Shown here in pieces: positions 1-8,448 of a stretch of DNA of 64,000 bases. Position numbers and translations under genes: made by a program. Under the pieces are notes generated by a model. It saw nothing but the letters and a program-made list of their open reading frames with translations, searched no databases and was not told the DNA's origin. Source of the stretch: Flavobacterium sp. LC2016-12 (GTDB taxonomy: Bacteria > Bacteroidota > Bacteroidia > Flavobacteriales > Flavobacteriaceae); contig NZ_JADKPT010000008.1 of the NCBI RefSeq assembly GCF_015351595.1, positions 62,001 to 126,000 of the forward strand. The letters run 5' to 3'. How positions within the stretch are numbered: position 1 is the stretch's first letter; each line of letters starts with the position of its first letter.

Positions 1-324
1 AGAAAACGAAATACCAACAAACAGATTTTTATGATTACCGATGGAAAACCAAGCTGCGTTCGTGAACGCGACGGGTCCTATTATATGAACAGTAACGGAC
101 TTGACGAATACATCGTGGACAAATGTTATACCCAGGCACAGCAAGCCAGAAAATTACACATTCCGATTACGACTTTTATGATTGCAAATGATCCGTATTT
201 ACAGCGTTTTGTGAATCATTTTACAGAAGCCAATCAGGGAAAAGCATTTTATACCGGATTGAAAGGTTTGGGCGAAATGATTTTTGAAGATTATGAAACG
301 AATAGGAAAAAACGCGTTCGCTAA
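1..324 (+). CDS. VWA-domain protein, C-terminal part (5' end outside window)
   Basis: The reading frame is open from base 1, so the gene begins upstream of the window; the first internal Met codon is at 31. The visible ~107 residues contain a strand followed by ITDGKPSC, typical of the central strand and following loop of a von Willebrand factor A (MIDAS) fold. A helix and a final strand (IPITTFMIA) follow, and the protein ends in a basic tail. The next gene, 121 bases downstream, is a MoxR/ChlI-type AAA ATPase. Such AAA-VWA pairs act together as chelatase-like or chaperone-like complexes. The client of this pair is unknown. The MIDAS residues lie upstream and cannot be checked here. Confidence 0.8.
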   Translation, partial: RKRNTNKQIFMITDGKPSCVRERDGSYYMNSNGLDEYIVDKCYTQAQQARKLHIPITTFMIANDPYLQRFVNHFTEANQGKAFYTGLKGLGEMIFEDYETNRKKRVR

Positions 325-330
325 TTTTAG

Positions 331-405
331 GTTCTAAGATACTAAGATTTTAAGGTGCTAAGATTTACATACAACGAATATCGTAGAGACGCACAGCTAT
401 GCATT
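331..405. repeat. Intergenic repeat fragments (CTAAGAT series and a GACGCACAGC hairpin remnant)
   Basis: Short units of the form ctaagat recur at 331-365 and again after the MATE gene (22208-22230). A GTAGAGACGCACAGC segment at 382-396 matches the hairpin at 22411-22436, but here the 3' arm has decayed. These look like members of dispersed intergenic repeat families and not coding sequence. Confidence 0.5.
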
Positions 406-445
406 TTTACAAAATACTAAAAAACAATAACTGATATTTCATAAA

Positions 446-1909
446 ATGGAAATAAATACTATAAAAACACTCGGTCAATTAAAGGCTGCAGGATATAAGA
501 GCATTAGCATTAAAGATGAATTGCGAAATAATCTTCGTGAGAAAATCAAATCGGGAACACCTGTTTTTGAAGGTGTTCATGGTTTTGAAAATACGGTGAT
601 TCCGGAATTGGAACGCGCTATTTTATCGCGTCACAACATCAATTTATTAGGACTTCGAGGTCAGGCTAAAACCAGATTGGCTCGTAAAATGATCGAATTA
701 CTAGATGAATATATTCCGTTTGTTACAGGGTCTGAAATTAATGACGATCCGTTAAACCCAATTTCGCGTTTTGCAAAAGATTTAATTACTGAAAAAGGAG
801 ATGAAACTCCAGTTTCATGGTTACACAGAAGCGAACGTTTCTTCGAAAAATTGGCTACACCAGATGTAACAGTTGCCGATTTAATTGGAGACGTTGATCC
901 GATAAAAGCAGCAAATTTGAAATTATCTTATGCAGATGATCGCGTAATTCACTTTGGAATGATTCCGAGAGCGAATCGTTCTATTTTTGTAATCAACGAA
1001 TTACCCGATTTACAAGCTAGAATTCAGGTAGCATTATTTAATATTTTGCAGGAAGGCGATATTCAAATTAGAGGTTTTAAATTGAGAATGCCGTTGGATA
1101 TGCAGTTTGTGTTTACAGCAAATCCGGAAGATTATACCAATAGAGGAAGTATTGTAACGCCTCTTAAAGACAGAATCGGTTCTCAAATCTTGACACATTA
1201 TCCGGAGAGCGTTGCCATCGCCAGAACAATCACAGAACAAGAAGCTAAATTAGACGACACACAAAGTGAAATCGTTTATGTACCAAGTTTGGCGAAAGAT
1301 ATTTTAGAGCAAATTAGTTTTGAAGCGCGTGATAGCGAATACATTGATAATAAGAGCGGTGTAAGTGCGAGGATGAGTATTACGGCTTACGAGAATTTAA
1401 TCAGTACAGCAGAACGCCGTGCCTTAAAAGCCGGAGTTGATCACACCATTTTACGTCTGTCTGATTTCATCGGAATTATCCCGGCAATTACTGGAAAAGT
1501 AGAATTAGTTTATGAAGGAGAGCAGGAGGGAGCAGCTGCGGTGGCCCAGAATTTAATAGGATCTGCTATCCGAACTTTGTTTTCTGATTTTTTTCCGAAA
1601 ATTGAAAAATTAGAAAAACCAGGCGAAAAAACACCATACTCAGATTTAATAGAATGGTTTTTTGCAGAAAGTGGTTTTGAATTATTAGACGATGCTTCAG
1701 ATGCTGAATATAAAAGTATCTTGGATGAAGTAACACCGTTAGAGACTTTATTGAAGAAATATCAGCCTCAGTTAGATAAAAAAGACCAATATTTCATGAA
1801 AGAATTTATATTATGGGCTTTGGTTGAATATAAAAAACTAAGCAAAGATCGTTTTGCGCAAGGACATCAGTTTAAAGATATGTACGGAAGTTATATAAGT
1901 AAATTATAA
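446..1909 (+). CDS. MoxR/ChlI-type AAA+ ATPase
   Basis: This 487-residue cytoplasmic ATPase has a P-loop GLRGQAKTR at residues 69-77. The usual last Gly is Ala, which some MoxR/ChlI relatives tolerate. A Walker B-like strand FVINELPDL lies near residues 178-186, followed by a sensor region (FVFTANPEDYTNRG). The C-terminal 150 residues are helical. Magnesium chelatase subunit I and MoxR proteins share this layout and work with VWA-domain partners; the preceding gene is such a partner. The likely role is ATP-driven remodelling or metal insertion into an unidentified client. The start at 446 follows an A-rich stretch typical of this phylum. A terminator follows at 1953. Confidence 0.85.
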   Translation: MEINTIKTLGQLKAAGYKSISIKDELRNNLREKIKSGTPVFEGVHGFENTVIPELERAILSRHNINLLGLRGQAKTRLARKMIELLDEYIPFVTGSEINDDPLNPISRFAKDLITEKGDETPVSWLHRSERFFEKLATPDVTVADLIGDVDPIKAANLKLSYADDRVIHFGMIPRANRSIFVINELPDLQARIQVALFNILQEGDIQIRGFKLRMPLDMQFVFTANPEDYTNRGSIVTPLKDRIGSQILTHYPESVAIARTITEQEAKLDDTQSEIVYVPSLAKDILEQISFEARDSEYIDNKSGVSARMSITAYENLISTAERRALKAGVDHTILRLSDFIGIIPAITGKVELVYEGEQEGAAAVAQNLIGSAIRTLFSDFFPKIEKLEKPGEKTPYSDLIEWFFAESGFELLDDASDAEYKSILDEVTPLETLLKKYQPQLDKKDQYFMKEFILWALVEYKKLSKDRFAQGHQFKDMYGSYISKL

Positions 1910-1952
1910 GTTGTGAATTGTTAATTATGAATTATAACTTTGCGTAGAAATA

Positions 1953-1987
1953 AACCCGATAGCTTTTGAAAAGCTGTCGGGTTTTTT
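1953..1987 (+). terminator. Rho-independent terminator after the AAA gene
   Basis: Two 15-base arms (AACCCGATAGCTTTT and its complement with one G-U pair) flank a tight loop and are followed by a T run. It lies about 45 bases after the AAA ATPase stop codon. Confidence 0.85.
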
Positions 1988-2071
1988 ATTTATTGAAAAT
2001 AAACCCGTTACCAGTTTTATTTCTTCTACCTTGCTCCGTTGACTGTATTTGCAGTCTTTCCCAAAAACAAA

Positions 2072-2665
2072 ATGGAAGAAGGTTTTGAAGATTTGATTGC
2101 AAGTTATATCGAAAATAAAGTAGGTATTTCGGAGCATTTTTTAAGCAGGGAATTAGCAGATAATCTTAAACAAAATCTACTCGATTTAAACCAGAGAAGT
2201 TTGTTGTCTGAAGCTGGGATAGGTAATTCTGAGAAGCTGTCATACGACGGCGCCATTAGAAGTGATTCGATTTATTGGTTAGATAAAAAACATAATAATG
2301 TTTTCGAAAATGAATTCTTTGCACAAATTGATGCTTTCATTATTTATTTGAATGAAAGCTGTTACGCCGGAATCACGGGTTATGAATTTCATTATTCATT
2401 ATATGAAAAAGGTGATTTTTACCTAAAACATTTAGATCAATTCAAAAATAATCCTAGTCGGAAATATTCTATGATCAGTTATCTCAATAGTAATTGGCTG
2501 GAAAGCGATGGCGGAGAATTGATGATTCATCAGGAAAATAATAATCAAAAAATTTCGCCTACTCAGGGCAAAACCGTTTTCTTTAAAAGTAATGAATTGG
2601 TTCATGAAGTTTTGGTTACTCAAAATACCCGAATGAGTATTACAGGTTGGCTGAAAAGTGATTAA
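2072..2665 (+). CDS. 2OG-Fe(II) oxygenase family protein (prolyl 4-hydroxylase-like)
   Basis: The ATG at 2072 is preferred over the in-frame TTG at 2039 because it follows an A-rich segment and gives a normal 197-residue protein. A jelly-roll 2OG-Fe(II) dioxygenase is indicated by H120 and D122 (YLKHLDQF), the distal H178 (LVHEV) and R187 (TRMSITGW). These are the expected iron ligands and the 2-oxoglutarate-binding basic residue. YEFHYSLYEKGDFYLKH resembles the entry strand of SM-20/PHD-type hydroxylases. The substrate is unknown; bacterial relatives hydroxylate protein prolines or small metabolites. No signal peptide is seen, so it is probably cytoplasmic. A DMT transporter gene follows after about 50 bases. 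Confidence 0.82.
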   Translation: MEEGFEDLIASYIENKVGISEHFLSRELADNLKQNLLDLNQRSLLSEAGIGNSEKLSYDGAIRSDSIYWLDKKHNNVFENEFFAQIDAFIIYLNESCYAGITGYEFHYSLYEKGDFYLKHLDQFKNNPSRKYSMISYLNSNWLESDGGELMIHQENNNQKISPTQGKTVFFKSNELVHEVLVTQNTRMSITGWLKSD

Positions 2666-2692
2666 TTTGGAAATTATAAGCTAGAGAAGTGC

Positions 2693-2700
2693 TATTTTTG
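2693..2700 (+). promoter_or_regulatory. Candidate -7 box for the DMT transporter gene
   Basis: TATTTTTG matches the Bacteroidota -7 consensus TAnnTTTG and ends 17 bases before the ATG at 2718. A TTG lies at 2667-2669, but its 23-base spacing is longer than usual. Confidence 0.4.
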
Positions 2701-2717
2701 CATTCAAAATTTAGTCT

Positions 2718-3569
2718 ATGTTATTCCTTATTCTTAGTATTCTTTGCAGTGTAATTGTTGGGGTTATTTTTAAAATGAGCCGAAAGTTTGATACTAATCC
2801 AGTTCAGATTGTAGCATTCAATTACGTGACAGCATTGGCACTTTGCTATTTTACTTTCAGTCCCAAATTAAACGAAGTTGATGTAACAGCACCATGGAAC
2901 ATTTACATAGCCATTGGAATATTATTACCAGTCGTTTTTCTGTTTTTAATAGCTTCTATAAAACATATGGGAATCGTAAAAACAGATGCAGCACAGCGTT
3001 TATCTCTTTTTATTCCAATACTTGCAGCTTGGTTTATTTTTAAAGAAGAATTTAATTCCTATAAAGTAATCGGACTTGTGATTGGCTTTTTGGCACTTTT
3101 GTTTATCCTAAGAAAACAATCTGAAAATGCAGAAAATAAGTGGATTTATCCAGCCGCAGTTTTAATAGGTTTTGGAATAATAGACATTCTTTTCAAACAA
3201 ATTGCACTATACACGACATTACCTTATCCGACATCCTTATTTGTTGTTTTTGCGATCTCCTTAATAATCGCTATTGGAATTGTACTTTTTGGAGTGATCG
3301 TCAAAAAAGAAAAACTCACCCTAAGAAACATTCTTTTCGGAGGTTTTGTAGGACTGTTTAATTTCGGAAATATATTATTTTACCTAAAAGCACATAAAGC
3401 ATTTTCAGAAAATCCGTCAACTGTTTTTGCCGGAATGAATATGGGTGTTATTATTTTAGGGAGCCTAGTTGGTCTGTTTTTTTTCAGGGAAAAATTATCT
3501 AAAATTAACTTCATTGGTATCTTTTTAGCCTTAATTGCGATAATTTTTATCGTTATTTCGCAATTTTAG
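2718..3569 (+). CDS. EamA/DMT-superfamily transporter
   Basis: This 283-residue inner-membrane protein has about ten hydrophobic segments in two five-helix halves, the usual EamA/DMT length and layout. The first half ends in a Gly/Leu-rich helix (VIGLVIGFLALLFIL) and the second half in a matching one (FIGIFLALIAIIFIVIS). Each half carries a charged Glu/Lys loop (FIFKEEFN and FFREKLSK) at the position that is conserved as a duplicated motif in this superfamily. Relatives export amino acids, metabolites or drugs; the sequence does not show the substrate. The gene appears monocistronic, with its own -7 box. Confidence 0.8.
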   Translation: MLFLILSILCSVIVGVIFKMSRKFDTNPVQIVAFNYVTALALCYFTFSPKLNEVDVTAPWNIYIAIGILLPVVFLFLIASIKHMGIVKTDAAQRLSLFIPILAAWFIFKEEFNSYKVIGLVIGFLALLFILRKQSENAENKWIYPAAVLIGFGIIDILFKQIALYTTLPYPTSLFVVFAISLIIAIGIVLFGVIVKKEKLTLRNILFGGFVGLFNFGNILFYLKAHKAFSENPSTVFAGMNMGVIILGSLVGLFFFREKLSKINFIGIFLALIAIIFIVISQF

Positions 3570-3678
3570 TAAATTTTTTCTGTAGCCTAATTCCTTTATT
3601 TACAGCTCTTTTAAAATTAAGTTTCAATTTATTCAAAATAAACTCTACTAATTCTATAGAATTTAAGAAATATATTTA

Positions 3679-3686
3679 TAAATTTG
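3679..3686 (+). promoter_or_regulatory. Candidate -7 box for the Cys leader transcript
   Basis: TAAATTTG fits TAnnTTTG exactly. Transcription would start near 3690-3693, only a few bases before the micro-ORF ATG at 3695. No good TTG -33 element is visible. Confidence 0.5.
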
Positions 3687-3694
3687 TCCCAACA

Positions 3695-3781
3695 ATGAAA
3701 TACTCTAGTCAAAATATCATTCAGGTCATGTGTAGCATCACGTTGTGTTGCATGAAAACCTATGCAATGAAATGGCGTTAA
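3695..3781 (+). CDS. Cys-containing leader peptide (28 aa), probable attenuator ORF
   Basis: The ORF starts a few bases after a perfect -7 box and encodes 28 residues. Its central part, MCSITLCCMKTYAMKWR, has three Cys codons: TGT at 3731 and TGT-TGC at 3746-3751. The doublet sits exactly where an RNA hairpin and an antiterminator begin. The RNA downstream can fold into mutually exclusive structures (see the attenuator entry). These are the properties of an amino-acid leader peptide and not of a functional protein. Cys is the implied sensed amino acid. A second Cys-rich micro-ORF follows past the terminator. This is read from sequence only; no family model is claimed. Confidence 0.55.
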   Translation: MKYSSQNIIQVMCSITLCCMKTYAMKWR

Positions 3782-3845
3782 TAGAAAATCACTTGTTAGT
3801 TATTTTTTTTTTTAGCCTTTCATGCACCAATGAAAGGCTTTTTTT
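3748..3845 (+). promoter_or_regulatory. Putative cysteine-responsive transcription attenuator
   Basis: Segment 1:2 is TTGCAT (3748-3753) with ATGCAA (3762-3767). TGCATGAAA (3749-3757) is perfectly complementary to TTTCATGCA (3818-3826) in the terminator. ATGAAATGGC (3767-3776), at the end of the leader ORF, is a near-copy of the terminator 3' arm and can pair with GCCTTTCAT (3815-3823) with one bulged base. A ribosome stalled at the Cys doublet 3746-3751 would mask the first antiterminator strand but leave 3767-3776 free to block the terminator. A ribosome reaching the stop at 3781 would mask 3767-3776 and let the terminator form. This is the classic trp-type logic; it is inferred from sequence. 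Confidence 0.55.
3814..3845 (+). terminator. Rho-independent terminator (attenuator)
   Basis: AGCCTTTCAT (3814-3823) and ATGAAAGGCT (3830-3839) form a perfect 10-bp stem with a 6-base loop, followed by a T run to 3845. Its 5' arm is shared with the alternative pairings described for the attenuator. Confidence 0.8.
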
Positions 3846-3867
3846 AGAACTATTAAAAAATAAAGAA

Positions 3868-3951
3868 ATGAGACCAAATAGAAATACGAATATTATGATG
3901 CAGTGTTGTCTGATAAAAATTCCATGTTGTCGAATGCGATGTTGGAGATAA
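3868..3951 (+). CDS. Cys-rich micro-ORF (27 aa), second leader peptide candidate
   Basis: This 27-residue ORF begins after an A-rich stretch (AAATAAAGAA) typical of starts in this genome. It encodes MRPNRNTNIMMQCC... and ends ...PCCRMRCWR, with five Cys in the last 16 residues, two of them as CC pairs. It lies between the attenuator terminator and the glutamate dehydrogenase gene at 4038. A following segment (3954-3993) can form a GACG/CGTC-closed hairpin or an alternative GTTTTTC/GAAAAAC stem, but it lacks a T run. The ORF may be a second Cys-sensing leader or a small peptide in its own right. Assignment is tentative. Confidence 0.45.
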   Translation: MRPNRNTNIMMQCCLIKIPCCRMRCWR

Positions 3952-4037
3952 AATTGACGTTTTTCTTGCTGTAAGTAAGAGCGTCTTGAAAAACAGAAAA
4001 ATACAAATCAAATATTCAAATTTAAAAGATATACACT

Positions 4038-5324
4038 ATGAGCACAGAAATAATTAAACAGAACCCCTTTCAATCGATGATTGATCGTTTTAATATCGCA
4101 GCCGATATTCTTAAGCTGGACGAATCAATCAGGCAAAAACTGCAACGTCCGGAAAAACAAATCGTGGTTAATTTCTCGATTGTGTTAGATAACGGAAACG
4201 TTCAAAATTTTGAAGGATATCGTGTTATTCACAATACAGCTTTAGGGCCATCAAAAGGCGGAATTCGTTATGATACTGGTGTAAATCTGGATGAAGTAAA
4301 AGCATTGGCAGCCTGGATGACCTGGAAATCGGCTGTTACCGGAATTCCTTTTGGCGGAGCAAAAGGCGGAATTATCTGTGATCCCAGAAAACATTCTAAA
4401 GCAGAATTAGAGAAAATTACAAGAGGATATACGAAAGCATTAGCTGATATTTTTGGCCCTGAAAAAGATGTTCCTGCGCCAGATATGGGAACTGGTCCAG
4501 ACGAAATGGGCTGGTTAATGGATGAATTTTCATTAGTTCATGGCAAACCAATTCATGCTGTAGTAACTGGTAAACATTTACATTCCGGAGGATCATTAGG
4601 AAGGGTAGAAGCAACAGGTAGAGGTGTGAGTATTATTACATTATTAGCCCTTCAAAAATTAAAATTAAGACCGGCAAGATCTACTGTCGCTATTCAGGGC
4701 TTTGGAAACGTAGGATTGCATTCGGCTTTGTTTTTATACGAAAAAGGATTGAAAATTGTTGCGGTTAGTGATGTTTCAGAAGCTTTTTATAATCCAGAAG
4801 GACTTAATATTCCAGAGTTAATTTTGTATTACAATCTAAACAATAAGAATATTAAAGGTTATCCGAATTCGGTTGCCATTAAACATGAAGATTTGTTATT
4901 ATTAGATGTTGATGTATTAATTCCGGCAGCGAAAGAAGATGTTATTACACAGAAAAACGCCGCTGATATTAAAGCTAAAATCATTGTTGAAGGAGCGAAC
5001 GGACCTGTTTCCTCTGATGCAGATAAAATATTGCATGATAATAACGTTTTGGTTGTTCCTGATATTTTAGCGAATGCCGGTGGAGTTACGGTTTCTTACT
5101 TTGAATGGCTTCAGAATTCACTTTTAGAATCGTGGAGAATTCATCAGATTAATACCCGCTTAGAAGATATTTTGGAAAAAGGTTTTGAAACAGTTTTTAG
5201 AATCGCTTTAAAACATAATGTGACGCCAAGAATTGCAGCATACATTATTGCTTTGCAAAAAGTGGCAGATACACAATCCGTGAAAGAGGTAGCATTAGAT
5301 GCTCCGAAATTCAAGCAGAATTAA
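4038..5324 (+). CDS. Glu/Leu/Phe/Val dehydrogenase (glutamate dehydrogenase, GudB/RocG-like)
   Basis: This 428-residue cytoplasmic enzyme has the length of the hexameric small glutamate dehydrogenases. The substrate-binding motif GPSKGGIR spans residues 70-77 (Lys73) and the catalytic-lysine motif PFGGAKGG spans 104-111 (Lys109). A Rossmann nucleotide fingerprint IQGFGNVG lies near 218-225, and the C-terminal half shows conserved NAGGVTVSYFEW. It catalyses reversible oxidative deamination of glutamate to 2-oxoglutarate and ammonia with NAD(P). The cofactor is not decided here; overall similarity is to the catabolic GudB/RocG type. It follows a long leader with two Cys-rich micro-ORFs and an attenuator-like structure, an unexpected context for this enzyme. 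Confidence 0.92.
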   Translation: MSTEIIKQNPFQSMIDRFNIAADILKLDESIRQKLQRPEKQIVVNFSIVLDNGNVQNFEGYRVIHNTALGPSKGGIRYDTGVNLDEVKALAAWMTWKSAVTGIPFGGAKGGIICDPRKHSKAELEKITRGYTKALADIFGPEKDVPAPDMGTGPDEMGWLMDEFSLVHGKPIHAVVTGKHLHSGGSLGRVEATGRGVSIITLLALQKLKLRPARSTVAIQGFGNVGLHSALFLYEKGLKIVAVSDVSEAFYNPEGLNIPELILYYNLNNKNIKGYPNSVAIKHEDLLLLDVDVLIPAAKEDVITQKNAADIKAKIIVEGANGPVSSDADKILHDNNVLVVPDILANAGGVTVSYFEWLQNSLLESWRIHQINTRLEDILEKGFETVFRIALKHNVTPRIAAYIIALQKVADTQSVKEVALDAPKFKQN

Positions 5325-5458
5325 ATATTGGTTTGGGAGAAAGATTTTTTATGTATTGAGATCGTTTTTGGTTAGTAAACGAAATTAATTAAGTAAAAAT
5401 ATCTTTTTCTCTTGGTTTATAAATGACTTTCTTCTTTATTAAAAAGTACTTTTTAAAA

Positions 5459-6682
5459 ATGAAACATATTAATTTTCTTGCCTTTGCAATGCCTGCTTTT
5501 TTCCTTTTTTTGTTTTTGGAATATAAGCTGGCACAACGAAAAAAGAGACCTGAGATTTTCAATTATGAAAGTTCTGTTTCAAATATTAGTATTGGTATAG
5601 CCGAGAGGTTAATTAATCTTTTTATCTCCGCCAGTTTTTATCAGTTGTATTATCTGATTTATGATAATTACAGACTTTTAGATATTCCGGCTAACATTTT
5701 TGTTTGGTTTGCCTTAATTCTCGCTACCGATTTTGTTTGGTATTGGTACCATAGATTAGGTCATGAAGTCAATTTTTTCTGGGCCGCACATATTGTGCAT
5801 CATCATAGCGAAGAATTTAATTTTACGGCTGCAGCCAGAATTACCACTTTTCAGGCTGTTATCCGAACGGGATTTTGGTGTGTTTTGCCTTTTGTTGGTT
5901 TTCATCCAACAATGGTAATTACGATGTTGATTGTTCACGGAGCGTATTCTTTTTTTACGCACACGCAGCTTATTGGCAGCATAAAATGGCTGGAGTATGT
6001 TTTTGTAACTCCTTCTGTCCATGGTATTCATCATGCTTCTGACGAAAAATATCTGGATAAAAATTACGGAGATATGTTTACTTTTTGGGATCGTCTTTTT
6101 GGAACTTTCCAGGAAGAAGAAGAAAAGCCAAAATACGGATTGACGCATCCGTTAAAGAGTTATAGCTTTTTATGGCAGCACTTTCATTATTATTTCGAAA
6201 TTTATGAATTATGGAAACGTTCCAAAGGTTTTAAAGCCAGATGGAAAGCCGTTTTTGGAAGTCCCGCACATATGGATCAGGATATTCGGCCAGCGTTGGA
6301 AAAGCGTTTTTTACAAGACAAAGAGAATCCGCACCAACGATTGAAATTTCGAAATTATCTCTATATTCAATTAGGAGTTTGTACTTTGTTTTTAACTGTT
6401 TTTACTTATTATTTCGAGTATTTAAATGGCTTCGATAAAGCTTTTGTATTGTTATTTATTCTTATTACACTGGTTAATTGCGGTGCTTTATTAGAACAAC
6501 GAAAATGGATATATTATCTGGAATATGCACGTCTTTTTATGATTTCAACTTACTTTTTATATGAGGAAAATTTAACGGCATTTTTCTTTGTTCCGTTAGC
6601 AATTATGATTTTTGCTGAGCAGTTGTTTTCGTTAAGTAAACGCTATCAAAATATAATTTTGCAGTTAGAAACTTCGGAATAA
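5459..6682 (+). CDS. Sterol desaturase / fatty acid hydroxylase family membrane protein
   Basis: The ATG at 5459 is preferred because it follows TTTTTAAAA and gives a 407-residue protein starting MKHINFLAF; an in-frame ATG at 5423 would add 12 residues. Several membrane helices surround the histidine boxes of the fatty acid hydroxylase superfamily: HRLGHE (H98, H102), HIVHHH (111-116) and HGIHH (188-192). These ligate a di-iron centre that hydroxylates or desaturates lipid substrates. The C-terminal 130 residues add three or four further membrane segments, giving a longer protein than the minimal family. The bidirectional terminator at 6786 separates it from the convergent PUL regulator. The substrate is unknown. 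Confidence 0.85.
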   Translation: MKHINFLAFAMPAFFLFLFLEYKLAQRKKRPEIFNYESSVSNISIGIAERLINLFISASFYQLYYLIYDNYRLLDIPANIFVWFALILATDFVWYWYHRLGHEVNFFWAAHIVHHHSEEFNFTAAARITTFQAVIRTGFWCVLPFVGFHPTMVITMLIVHGAYSFFTHTQLIGSIKWLEYVFVTPSVHGIHHASDEKYLDKNYGDMFTFWDRLFGTFQEEEEKPKYGLTHPLKSYSFLWQHFHYYFEIYELWKRSKGFKARWKAVFGSPAHMDQDIRPALEKRFLQDKENPHQRLKFRNYLYIQLGVCTLFLTVFTYYFEYLNGFDKAFVLLFILITLVNCGALLEQRKWIYYLEYARLFMISTYFLYEENLTAFFFVPLAIMIFAEQLFSLSKRYQNIILQLETSE

Positions 6683-6785
6683 ATTATTAGCCACGAATTC
6701 ACGAATTAAAATATATTGAATTAGGTTTTGGCTACTAAGAATTGCACAAATTTTTACTAATTGTTTATTAGTGAAATAAAAAAAT

Positions 6786-6843
6786 AGCCACGAATTCATG
6801 AATTTATATTTAAATAATTAGTGAATTCGTGGCTATTTTTTTT
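6786..6843. terminator. Bidirectional terminator between convergent genes
   Basis: AGCCACGAATTCA (6786-6798) and its perfect complement (6822-6834) form a 13-bp stem. T-rich sequence follows on the plus strand and A-rich sequence precedes it, so it can serve both the desaturase-like gene and the SusR-like gene. A partial copy of the arm (agccacgaattcacgaatt) lies at 6690-6708, showing it belongs to a repeat family. Confidence 0.8.
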
Positions 6844-6849
6844 CGGATT

Positions 6850-8448
6850 TTAAATCGTCTTAATCGCCATAATCTTCTCCTCAAAAGTATCTTTAAAATC
6901 TGATTTACTTTTGATTCTTGTTTTATAGGTGTAAATGGTAGCTACAGAAAGTTCCAGGAATTCTGCCATTTGATTGCTGTCCTGAATTCCCAATCGATAC
7001 AAGGCAAAAATTCTGAGCTCTGTATTTAAAAGTTCTCCTTTTTTAACGATGCATTTGTGATCATTTGGAAATAAATTATTAAAATCGGTCACGAAAGTAG
7101 GGAACAATTTCAGGAAGATTTCATCAAATTGATGAAACAGATTTTCGCGTTCTTCCTTTACATTGTAGCGTTTCAAACTCGCAATAACTTCATCTGTTTT
7201 TTTGGTAATGATTTTATGAAGCGTACTTTTCTGAATATGATCTATTTTATTAATGAACGCCGATGTTGCCTTAATAAAATAGGTAATATATTCTTCTTTG
7301 ATAGCATTGGCTTCACTCAGGCTAATATTCATTTCCTGAAGTTGTGCATACGACGAAGCCATTATTTTTCGGGCTTTATTTCTTTCCTTTAATTGTTTAA
7401 AAATGATAATCAGAAACAAAACAATAATTAAGGTAAGAATCGTCAATAAAATAATGATTCTCTCGAGTTTATCATTTTTATCTTTTACGTTATTCAATTG
7501 TGCTTTCTCAATAATCGGTAAAATCGTGGAAATCTCAATTTTTCGATGTCTGGCATTATAGAAAGTAGCATCATCCATCGCGATATTGATGTATTCGTTG
7601 GCTTTATCCAGATAACCCATTTTAAAGAGTTCATTGGCTAAATTCCGAAGTGCAACCGTTTCTTTGGTCGCATTTTTAACATCAGCAATAGCGGCAAGTG
7701 CCAGATAATAAATGGCTTTTTTAGTATAACCTCTTTCCGAATAAATATAGCCGAGGCTTGAAGTTGCAATTCCGTAATAATCAGATGGTAATTTGTAATT
7801 GTTGATCCAGTAGCTAAAGGCAAATTCTGCACCACGCCAATCCTGTTGTTTTAATCTTTTTAAACTTTCGGCAGCCCAATATTCATTGGTATTGGTTCCT
7901 ATAAGTTCTAAAGCCTTTTTCAGGAAATGATTTCCTTGTTGTACATAATGAATATTAAAACGCTGATCTTTATTATAATCGGCTAGATCATAATAGGCGC
8001 GGGCTTTTATAGAATAATATTCGAATTTATTTTTTTGATCAAGTTTCTGGTCATCAATTACGTTCAGAGTATCAATGGCTTCTTTAAAAAGTCCAGAAGA
8101 GAGTAATACGAAACCTTCCTTAATTCGGCTTTTAGCCAAATATTTAGGATCTTTTAAAACAATAGCCTTGACTTTTGCTTCTTCTAAATAATAATAAGCT
8201 GAGTCATATTTGAATGATTTATACTCGTCAAACAATGACATATAGGTATTATAAAGCTGCTCATTGTTTTGACTTACAATAAATTTTGAGACGTCTTTTT
8301 TTAGAGCTTCAATTTTACGGTACTTCTGTTTTAAGTAAATATCTTTTTTAAGAAGCACTTTATCTAATTCTTCCAGAACGGGATTTGTCTCTTTCGCAGT
8401 TAGAGAAAAACCGGCAATGAAAAAAAATAGAATGAATATTCTTTGCAT
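6850..8448 (-). CDS. SusR-like membrane-anchored regulator (TPR sensor, C-terminal HTH; DUF6377-like)
   Basis: The 532-residue protein begins with a signal peptide (cleavage near residue 17). Helical TPR-like repeats follow to about residue 310, then one transmembrane helix ([20 protein letters not shown]), a coiled segment, and a C-terminal LuxR/SpoIIE-like helix-turn-helix ([21 protein letters not shown]). This sensor-TM-HTH order is that of SusR-type PUL regulators of Bacteroidota, which detect oligosaccharides in the periplasm and activate the adjacent sus operon. It is divergent from the susCD operon across a 480-base gap, which supports that role. The family name DUF6377 is from memory; the regulatory role is inferred from layout and position. 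Confidence 0.8.
   Translation of the reverse strand: MQRIFILFFFIAGFSLTAKETNPVLEELDKVLLKKDIYLKQKYRKIEALKKDVSKFIVSQNNEQLYNTYMSLFDEYKSFKYDSAYYYLEEAKVKAIVLKDPKYLAKSRIKEGFVLLSSGLFKEAIDTLNVIDDQKLDQKNKFEYYSIKARAYYDLADYNKDQRFNIHYVQQGNHFLKKALELIGTNTNEYWAAESLKRLKQQDWRGAEFAFSYWINNYKLPSDYYGIATSSLGYIYSERGYTKKAIYYLALAAIADVKNATKETVALRNLANELFKMGYLDKANEYINIAMDDATFYNARHRKIEISTILPIIEKAQLNNVKDKNDKLERIIILLTILTLIIVLFLIIIFKQLKERNKARKIMASSYAQLQEMNISLSEANAIKEEYITYFIKATSAFINKIDHIQKSTLHKIITKKTDEVIASLKRYNVKEERENLFHQFDEIFLKLFPTFVTDFNNLFPNDHKCIVKKGELLNTELRIFALYRLGIQDSNQMAEFLELSVATIYTYKTRIKSKSDFKDTFEEKIMAIKTI

Noticed and set aside
3745..3951. A 68-codon open frame on the plus strand spanning the attenuator
   Set aside because: It starts from a TTG and reads through the terminator hairpin; only its last 27 codons (from 3868) have a proper start and a distinctive Cys-rich pattern.
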